DNA from: Romanomermis culicivorax
Lineage: Eukaryota; Nematoda; Enoplea; Mermithida; Mermithidae
Reading direction: 5' to 3'
DNA length: 64,000 nucleotides
NCBI GenBank assembly: GCA_963922205.1
Contig: CAWUHX010000013.1
Location: 1,984,001-2,048,000 of the forward strand
Below are positions 55,505 through 64,000 of the stretch, one piece after another (position 1 is the first letter of the stretch; every line of letters begins with the position of its first letter). A program made the translations under genes and the position numbers. Below the pieces are notes generated by a model. The model was not told where the DNA came from. It saw nothing but the letters and a program-made list of their open reading frames with translations, and searched no databases.

Positions 55505-55906
55505 ATAAAATATAACTTAACACGGAACATGTCCAGCATGAAACCCTCCAACAGAAACGTTCCCAAAGCTCGTAAAACAAAAGAAACCCACTCAATCGTA
55601 CACTATGTATGTATCTACATGCATATACTTGAACAATTTCGATTTCAAGAAACTGTTGGACAAAATGGAAACGTGGCATTTGTAATAACATCTATAATTT
55701 TGAAATATGTTATATTCATTAAAAAATAATATAACGGTAGAAAATAATTCTCAGAGAAATATGAAAAAGGAGAAACAGTATCAGAAATTATTCAGGGTCG
55801 AATTCGGGCGACGACGAAGAGCTGTTCACCGACGTTAGCTAATGAAAAACATAATGCCTAGCGATTGATTCGCGAGCCAAAATGTCTTAAAAATACACTA
55901 AATTTG

Positions 55907-58900
55907 CTAATTGGCGAATTCGTTCAAATAAATAACTTTCAACTGTTTAATAATTTCGCATAATTTCAAAGCCGGTCCCAATTTGAGACCCAGAAATCTT
56001 TGAACGTCCGGCAATGTAAGCAACATGAACGCCTGACCGTCAACGAGCTGCGAATATACAGTATTGAAATCTGGACTATAAAAATTAATTTGCTCAAATT
56101 TTACTTCCTCTTTCAATCTCAGAGCGAGATTAGTCGATAAATCGCTATTCGACAACCAACAGAATAAATGCTCGTGAGACCATTCCATCGGATTGGTCAA
56201 AACAGGAGGTATGTGAAAATTTACGTTTGTGGTAGATGAACAAGGACTGGGGGCTGATAAAGGACTATTTTGATAGGCATGGCGGGGATCTACGACGAAA
56301 GGAGATAATTCGACGACGGAAGGGACAGAATCGATTTTTGTAAGAACTGACGATGGTTCGTCAATGTGCGAAATACCATTTTGATCCGGAAATATTTCTT
56401 CTTGTACGATGGATTTCGCTGTGGTCAATGCCTTCGAAGAACGTAGTTGTAGTTTCGCTCTAAAAATATAATTTGAAAAATTAATGATATTTTTAACAGA
56501 GTAAGAGAGTTTTTTGACTCCAAATTTGTAGAAACCGGGCGTTTGGTCTGATACTGAAGGTAATAATTAAAAGTCAGAAAACGTTAAAAACCGAAAATAA
56601 AATTAAATAGGAAATTTTAATAGAAAAGTAACTTCCGACCGAAAATATGACGATAACTGCCGATTTCTGTTCTGAAATTTTGGAACGTCGCAAACCGAAT
56701 TTCTAACACAATTTTTCTACATACTTTGCTAAATTTCTGGTCAAACGTTTTTGAGTCGCATCTAATTTTAAAATTCCGATACCGTTCGCCACAGAGTTTT
56801 GTTCGCTAATCGACGTATGTCGTCGATAGAAAAATCTTGTTCGTCTAGTGAAATCGCTCGAAGCAGCTCTACTACTTGCAACGGATGCAACCGTTGTGTT
56901 AAAATTAGCCTTGGCTACTAATTTCCTAGCGTCGGACGCCGTTGCCGACGAACGTTGATGATATTGGCGTTTGCGACTTTTGAGCCGACGGTCGAGTTTT
57001 TTGGTGGCCAATAGGGACAAACATTTTACAACGCCTGAAACCGTAATACAATGATTATCGGCAGTCAATATCATGGTTGACAAAATTGTTCGAACGAAAC
57101 ATATCCGATCCAACTGCAGCAATCACTTAGAGAAACGAGAATGCATTTGATGAAAATTATGTTTATAGTTTCTACGGTGTTCAAATTTTCGACAAGGAAA
57201 ACTCTGTGAACTTTGCTAGCATTCGTATTCAATTTATAACATGATGACCGCAAACCTTTTTTAGTATCGGCATTTTAAATACACATAGTGTCTCAATAAA
57301 CAAGCATTCCGAAACTACTCTGCATGCACAATTAGGTTTTTTCCGTACCGGTAGATCCGTACCGTCCGTACGAACCGAAAAAATCCGTCTGGTACAGAAC
57401 TGAAGCAAATTATTTCGAATAGCTCAAGTTTAAGAATAGTTCACCAACCTAAGGCACGCTTAGCAGTTTCTCTTGGATTTAGATTAAATACCAATATTGA
57501 GTTCCTTTCCATAACCTCAGTTTTACTGTAGGTGCCTTCAAAAATCTTCTTAGATCACGTTTGTCAGAAAATTCTACCTAAATATGAGCCATTTGACTTT
57601 AGAGCAGAAAAATCCAAGAATCGCGTTGAAAATATACATGAACTACTCATAAATGTAATACTTCGGCCAGGTTGGGTGGGGAAAAGACGTCCCCGAGGTG
57701 TGAAATCTAGGTAGGGGTAAAACCCCATATGGTGGGGGATAGTACTCACTCTCGTGCCGTGACCCTTGTTTTGCTCGCTGTGTCAGGTCGTGAGGAAGTA
57801 TGTATTTCGGTGGTTTCCTCGATACGATAGGTGTATAGAGATGCACGAATCACTTATTTTCCAATAACGTGGTCAATTTCACATGTTCACCTTATGAAAT
57901 GCACCATGTTCTTCTGAATAGTGATGTGCGCCAGAAAAATTTCTATATTCGGATATCCGTGTTTTTTGCACCTTCGGACAACCGGATATTTTTAATGTTG
58001 TTTGAAAGAGGTAAAAAGAGGTCACATATTAAGTAATAATACACTGGGTCAACTACAATACTACATAATAATATTCAATAGGTGCAATAAGTTTTCGTTT
58101 TATATTTACATTAACCGTGATTGTTATAAAAATGTTACCTTTTTAACCTTTAATATCTCAGGAAGTACAGTATGAAAAGTATAGCTCTTTTATGTTTTTT
58201 CTTCTCGTTTTTGGTGAAATGTGAAAAAGTTTTTCGGTGGATAGATTCTAAAAAATTTACCTGCTTTTGCTACGTCTCTTTAGAATTTCCGAAGACTAGA
58301 GCTTCACACGACAAAAATTTCGTACCCGGATACCCGTTTATTCATTACCCGGGTATACCCGGGTACATGTTAAAATGAGTTGTAATGTTAATGTATTTAT
58401 ATAATATTAGACAGATACACTGTGAAAATAGAATGATGCATTACACACACTCCGTAGTCCCTACTACATAATATTTTTCAACACTTGTGTTGAAACACTG
58501 GTTGTGTTGTTGTATACAATAGGCTGCATAGGTAGGTATATTGCGAATATAATGCTAGAGATGATGATTGATACACATCATCGACGCACCTACGCTGCAA
58601 AATACTACACATCACATCACGATAGCTCAATATTATTGACGAGACAAAGCAAAATTTGCATACCTCCAGGGTTTTTTTTGACCTACGAGTCACAAGCCAA
58701 GTGGCTTGTTGACCTTAAATTTTACAAGCCATTCCAAATTTTTGCAAGCCAATTTTATAATATCAGTATACGTGAATAAATTCGAATGCTAGGTTATTTT
58801 TAAAGAAATGTATATATTGAGCATCATGGCAATCGATCAAAAAAGAGATGTCATTCAACATTTATTCAATAACATTTTAGAGCCGTTAATTCATTAAAAT

Positions 58901-61900
58901 TCAGGAAACACTTGAAATTTTTGAGTTTGATCGAAGTCTAATCTACAAGCATTGTGGAAAAAATTTTCCAGCAAACTATCCAAGAACATAATGACTTTGA
59001 ATTACATGAGAAATCGACGGTTAAGTCGTCTATGATGACAAGTGAGAGCCCAAAAAAGCTATTAATCTTTCCTGCCTGAAACGCTGGAAAATTTTTTTGG
59101 GTATTGACATTGTGCGATACTGGAAAATCAATTTTCCAACCACTTGTTTGAAGAATTAGTTTCGAATTTTCTGTTCAAAGGTCGTAATTTCTGGAATTTC
59201 ATGTTTGAAAAATTTTAAAACCATTAATTTATTCACACACTCTAATGAACTTGGCCAGATAGATATGAGCAAGAGTAGAAGTTTCCGAAAACTACTTCCA
59301 TGAAGCTTTTGGATTGATTTTACGTTGAGAAAGGAATAATCACTTCAAAAAGTTTACAGACTTGACGTATTGATCTTTCTCAAAAAATGTGTCAAGGGAA
59401 AAATGTGAATCTTCATTAAATATCAAGATGAAATATTGAAGATTACCAATTAAAACATGAGATAATACGTTTAAGCATACATGTAATTGGGGGGGGGGGA
59501 AGTGCTATGGGAACCCCCCCCCCCCAGAAATCGTCGACCATATGGCTAGCCATTGAGCGACCCCCCCCCCCCCCCGCAGGATTTTCCAATCCTATGGCTA
59601 GCCATATGGTAGCCCTAGGGACCCCCATAGTTTTAGTCGGAAAAATACTGAAAAATGTCATTTTTTCCATGAAAAATGTCAATTTTTGAACAAAAAATGG
59701 TCAAAAACGTCAATTTTCTCGGCGCTTCGCGCCATGAATACATTCTTTACGGTTTTTTAGACAAAAATTACTATTTTTGAACCGTTTTGGGGATTTCTTT
59801 TCGTTCAGAGACCCCTCCTCCTAGAATTTTGGGAATTACTGTCCCCCAGGCCAAAAAAGTCGCCCGAACCACCCCCCCTCTCCGCCTCAGACCTCGGGGC
59901 CTCGTTACATGTATGATTCGAAAAAATGAGTATTTGTCTCAAACTGACCACTCGTTCAAAAAAATACCCAATAGCACTCCATCTAAAAGTACCCACTCAC
60001 TCACATACCAGTAAGAGGTCCGAGCAGTTGGGGGGAAGAGTAAACCCTAAATTTTGGGGTGGGGGCCAAAAAAAACCCAAAAAAGTCGAAAATTTTCCCA
60101 AAAAAGCCAATTTTTTCCTAATTTTTCCGAGTTTGTGGGGTGGGAGGGTTGGGTATAGGGTTGACCAAGTTAGGGGTGGGGGTTTCGACATTTGGGTATA
60201 GGGTTCGATCAAGTTGGAGGCGGAGGTCCCCCACAACCTCCCCCTAATTACAGGTATGCTCATTTTTTCGAATCATACATGTAACGAGGCCCCGAGGTCT
60301 GAGGCGGAGAGGGGGGTGGTTCGGGCGACTTTTTTGGGCTGGGGGACAGTAATTCCCAAAATTCTAGGAGGAGGGGTCTCTGAACGAAAAAAATCCCCAA
60401 AACGGTTCAAAAATAGTAATTTTTGTCTAAAAAAACCGTAAAAAATGTATTCATGGCGCGAAGCATCGAGAAAATTGGCGTTTTTGACCATTTTTTTTGC
60501 TCAAAAATTGACATTTTTCATTAAAAAATTGACATTTTTCATTAAAAAATTGACATTTTTTAGTATTTTTGAGACCAAAAGTATGGGGGTCCCTATGACT
60601 ACCACATGGCCAGTCATAGGCTAGGAAAATCCTGGGGGCGGGGGTGTGTTCAGTACGCCATTTTTCTCCCATTTCACTCGATCAATAAGTTATTCTCATT
60701 TGACTGTTAAATGAATTTCTAAACCTAAGACCAGAGTGATACCTCCATACCCCCTAATGGGATGGTCTGATGGGGAATATCGGGCCGTGCTGGATGAAGC
60801 GAGTTCCATGAGTTGTAAATCTTTTGAAAATCTACCTTGGATATTTTTCAACATCCAAAAAATTTGGGGAAGGGTGGGGATCTTGTTTGAGGAAACCAAA
60901 ATCTAGGCGGGCGTTCCCCCGTTCCTCTAATATCACATGAATGAACCAAACTGCCTATTGTCTAATAGCAAAAAATCGATTTTCGGTAAAAACAAAAAAA
61001 CACTCATTCGTACTGAAAATGCCGTCAAAAGCTTCGTCTTATTCCATAAAATGCATGTATTCCCATTTAACGTGCAAAAAATTAACTAAAATCGATGCAC
61101 TACAACAAAAGTAGATGTACATTTTAAAAATTTTGATGTGCGCCTTTCTATTATATTGAGTGTCCTCTATGCCCGAAACTATTTGGCAATCATTATCATG
61201 ACTTGAAGAAATGCTCCTTTCAACTTCATAGTGTGAAAATTTTAATAAGTGGCTAAAAAAGTTTCTGAATGTACAAAAATAACACTAAATTTTCAAATTT
61301 TTTCGTTCAAAATGATGTTATTGAACTGATTTGTAAAATTCTTTCTTAATGTTGAACGCTTAAAATTGACAAAAGTCGGGAATAAATTGCGCTAAAATTA
61401 GCAGAACGTGGAAGTAAGTATAAAACTATTGGGGATGTTAGATTAAAGCTAATGCGTACCGGCATATCGATTTTTGACGGCTTTGGAACATCGATAGGCA
61501 CAATTTTCAACATCGGGAACATATTTAACGGAAATCAATGAAGGGCAAGCGTCTAGAACTTCACACAATTGGCGACACCATTCGTCGACATGTTCCGTCT
61601 TTTTACAGATTTCCGCCATTCCTCTCCAGCGCTTACCTTTAAATTTAGCTTTGATCTGCAAAAGAAAAAGCCCGAAAATTCGTAAGATCGAAAGCAATAA
61701 AAAAAGCATTTTACTTCAATCATATCCCGAAAAGGATTAGTATAATGGAACAGATCAGGCTGAAATTCGGCGAACAAGTCTCTAGGCTTGTAAGCGGACG
61801 ATATGACGAAACGAAAAACTTTTTTTAGAACTAAGACCAACGGGCCTGGTCCGATTTGCCGCGGCATTTCAGATAAGCGAGATCTTGATAGATAAGGTCC

Positions 61901-62931
61901 GACATAACATTTGGTATTGATAAATACACATGACGACCATTGACATCCGTATTCTAAGGGAAAAAATTGAAAAAATTTTCTTTTTTTTCAACGAGCAAAT
62001 TTACTTGGCATGTAGCAGCGCGGCATGAAAGCGTAGTTAGGCGTGTCAGCGAACTTTTTTTCGTATGAAACGTACTTTGCATTAACGAAATTTACCAATT
62101 CGTAATTATCTTTCAAAATTTGACTAGAACTTGGGCCGATATCCAATGGATATTGACAAGTACTGCACCAACCGCAGGGAAATAGATCCGTGGTCAGGCA
62201 ATGTAGGATAATCGGCGCGGCGAATTGAGGCCAAGAATCGAAATAGACCCACAAAAGGGGTTTAATAAAACGAATCACTGTAGCGACACAAATTTTGTCT
62301 TTCTCTGGTGAAGGATAAACGCACTCGAATTTCTGGCCACGATGGAATTCTGCTCTCCAAATTAAGTGATTTTCCTGGAAAAAGAAACATTTGAGAAATT
62401 TTGAAAGATATTTGTTTCGATCAGAATGAAACCTTTTTGAGATTTTTCACGACAATATTTTGTACGAGAAGAAATTGAGTGAAGAACTACGAACCAAAAT
62501 TTCAATTTTCTGTATTTTTCAAAACATACACTCAATAAATGATGTTCATTTAGCATTCTGCCACCTTTCCGCTTCAAGTAACTCGACCAGTCGAATTCAT
62601 CCGAAACGCTCAATCTAAGACGCTTCTGAGCGCACCAACCAACCGGAAAAATGCCAGTCGACTCTTTATGACAAATAATTTTTAAGCTAGTTGGACGGGG
62701 CAAACATGTTTGTAACGGGCTTTGTGGAACGTCGGGCGGCAGAATCGACCTTCGTCTACTACCAACGCTTTCGTCGGCGAGAGAATACATAAGATCTAGC
62801 TCGACCACAAAATAATATTCATTTAGAATTTCGCTGATGTTGGCCGGATAAAATTGAGTACGCGTTAGGGGATGTAAGGCTTCCAGTTTCATATCGACTT
62901 CTAAATTATGTTTTTTCAGCGGACGTTTAGC
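55907..62931 (-). CDS. SFMBT: SFMBT Polycomb protein (MBT repeats, SLED, SAM), 5' end outside window
   Basis: Six exons join in phase: 62530-62931, 62005-62374, 61715-61953, 61460-61655, 56725-57034 and 55907-56459 (690 codons including the stop). Exon 1 starts after a CAG acceptor, so upstream exons are missing. The order matches SFMBT: an MBT repeat with MKLEALHPLTRTQFYPANI and GIFPVGWC, a further MBT unit (KFECVYPSPEKDKICVATV, LFPCGWC), and a SLED domain (YVGPYLSRSRL, IGPGPLVLVLKKVF, NCAYRCSKAVKNRY). A Lys/Arg/Ser-rich linker follows, then a C-terminal SAM domain (MEWSHEHLFCWL, DGQAFMLLTLPDVQRFLGLK). MBT repeats bind mono- and dimethyl-lysine. SFMBT works with the DNA-binding protein Pho/YY1 in Polycomb silencing, and the SAM domain contacts other Polycomb proteins. 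The fourth intron is 4.4 kb and filled with repeats. No lesions seen. Confidence 0.93.
57035..58955. other. 5' part of the large SFMBT intron, repeat-rich
   Basis: Several transposon-like edges occur without partners. There is TAGTGATGTGCGCC followed by 'ggatatccg' at 57917-57965, TAGAGCTTCACACG followed by 'tacccggatacccg' at 58298-58372 with a perfect CCCGGGTATACCCGGG palindrome, and CAGGGTTTTTTTTG at 58674. These look like hAT left ends. No exon fits here. Confidence 0.5.
58960..59200 (-). repeat. Dispersed repeat family S, copy 3
   Basis: The reverse complement matches 26020-26260 and 38090-38250. Also contains two 'tgaaacgctggaaaat' boxes like those of family R. Confidence 0.6.
59476..59915 (+). 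mobile_element. MITE family A, copy 4
   Basis: CATACATGTAA and TTACATGTATG termini, long C and G runs (up to about seventeen C near 59561) and a GGCGCTTCGCGCC hairpin at 59721-59734. The flanks do not match each other, unlike the other copies; see the inverted copy at 60274. Confidence 0.88.
60004..60258 (+). mobile_element. MITE family B, copy 5
   Basis: CATACCAGTAAG and ACAGGTATG termini; the flanks CTCACTCA and CTCATTTT agree only in part. It lies between the two opposed family-A copies. Confidence 0.8.
60274..60645 (-). mobile_element. MITE family A, copy 5, inverted and truncated
   Basis: The reverse complement matches 59476-59915 closely, including the adjoining 18-bp flank ATTCGAAAAAATGAG.. 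present in inverse form at 60259-60273. The far end is cut near 60645. Confidence 0.85.
60646..61459. other. 3' part of the large SFMBT intron, nothing recognised
   Basis: No exon, repeat or termini identified. The minus-strand donor of the SLED exon lies at 61459. Confidence 0.4.
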
Positions 62932-64000
62932 CTGAATGAGTAACTTGTAAAAAAGTTATATTTAAGACGCGCTTTCTAAGAATTTCAACATCGTCTAATT
63001 TCTGCGATCAGTTGAAAAGTAATCATGATTGAAAGGAATATTTTTAAACATTATCTGCATGGAAGTCAAAATTTGCATAGCTACAATACCCCAGACTTTT
63101 AAATTTTCTGGCATTTCCTGGTAATGTATGCAGGCGTAAAAATATCTCATCCTAGAAAATCATAAATCAGTAGTTGAACAATCGTTATATGCGGAATGAA
63201 AAACGTTTTTAAGTAGTTTAAGTGTCAAAAAATATGGAAAAAAGCCGAAAAAGTTATTCGAGATATTTTTGGGTATATTCAGACAGGATGCTACTGAATT
63301 TTTTCTTTATTCACATTGTAGCCACTAATGTCCAACATATTGTTTTTAGATTTCGATCCGGTTTGCGTACCACTTCGGGGGCTGTAGAGGTTTCGTACAC
63401 TGCCACGCCATATAAATATGTACCTCTTTGTATCTGTACGATAGACCAATAGGTTCGGAGAACACTGAATGCGACCAGATGCATTAGAAAAAATGTTAGT
63501 CAAAATTATGATAAAGCGTCATTGATCTAGCTTTGATGATTGATCAAAGACATGCCTCGAACCACTGTTTTTTGCATAGCACAAATTTTTTGCCGCTATG
63601 AAAAAAAATCAGTTTTTTGCACGGTACAAAAAATTGCTTTTTACTTTTTGGTGTACTTTCTTTTTTATTTTATGATAAGGCAAATACATTTCGATGAATT
63701 ACAAAAAAAACTTGTGCAGAACACCCTCAACAATTCCTTATAAATGGTGTAAAAAGAGCCGTTCGAAAAAAACACTGCCTCATTTGATAGGCAACAATTT
63801 TTTAAAATTTTATCAAATTTTAAAAAAGTGATTTTTTAACGTCCAATTTCACGAAAACGGCAAGAGTTATTTCGATGTCCTCCTTGGACTGCAAAAGGAC
63901 TGAAATCTATCATCATTTAATGAAATTTCAAACAGTTAATATCAGCTAGCATGAAGAAGGATGCTGCCAATCAAAGACCACGTTTTCGTAACTCATCACA
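62932..64000. other. SFMBT intron at the right edge, nothing recognised
   Basis: The first SFMBT exon seen here begins with an acceptor, so this stretch should be intron. No MBT-coding exon is visible on the minus strand up to the window edge, and the plus-strand frames have no protein character. Confidence 0.5.

Overview
This window is AT-rich nuclear DNA from an animal, most likely an arthropod. Short exons are separated by GT-AG introns, three conserved metazoan genes are present, and most of the remaining DNA is transposon debris. The species cannot be fixed from the sequence alone.

Three host genes lie on the minus strand and were rebuilt exon by exon with consistent reading phases. (1) A MAPKAP kinase 2 orthologue (about 16.4-20.0 kb; 9 coding exons, 422 residues). 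(2) A peroxisomal acyl-CoA oxidase of the ACOX3 type (46.3-55.1 kb; 13 coding exons, about 670 residues, ending in the peroxisomal signal SKL). (3) The 3' two thirds of an SFMBT Polycomb-group gene (55.9-62.9 kb; MBT repeats, SLED domain and SAM domain), whose 5' end lies beyond the window. ACOX3 starts about 760 bp downstream of the SFMBT stop. The three genes act in p38 stress signalling, peroxisomal beta-oxidation and chromatin silencing, and nothing here suggests joint regulation.

1-6.6 kb: an unrecognised minus-strand reading frame running off the left edge, an acidic ORF, and an intron-containing but broken family B DNA polymerase of the Polinton/Maverick (protein-primed) type. 7-16 kb: repeats, a segment with an unusual density of predicted stem-loops (11.5-12.6 kb), and a complete hAT-type MITE. 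20-26 kb: a broken non-LTR retrotransposon split by a hAT-like insertion. 26.5-46 kb: a nested transposon landscape. It includes a 3.9-kb Merlin element with a damaged transposase, two inverted copies of one hAT family, a Tc1/mariner-like element inside one of them, and a 4.45-kb element whose inverted ends are tandem 43-bp arrays and which carries a NADAR-like fragment and a broken PHD-finger gene. That element is itself split by a hAT insertion containing a palindromic satellite.

Many insertions were delimited directly by terminal inverted repeats (TIRs) plus exact or nearly exact target-site duplications (TSDs). Two MITE families share the termini CATAC(A/C)TGTA or CATACCTGTA. A short GGCGC-NNN-GCGCC hairpin core, often followed by GGAAAATTTT, recurs about 15 times in otherwise unrelated repeats. 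The best leads are the 4.45-kb NADAR/PHD element, the shared hairpin core, and the structured 11.5-12.6 kb segment.
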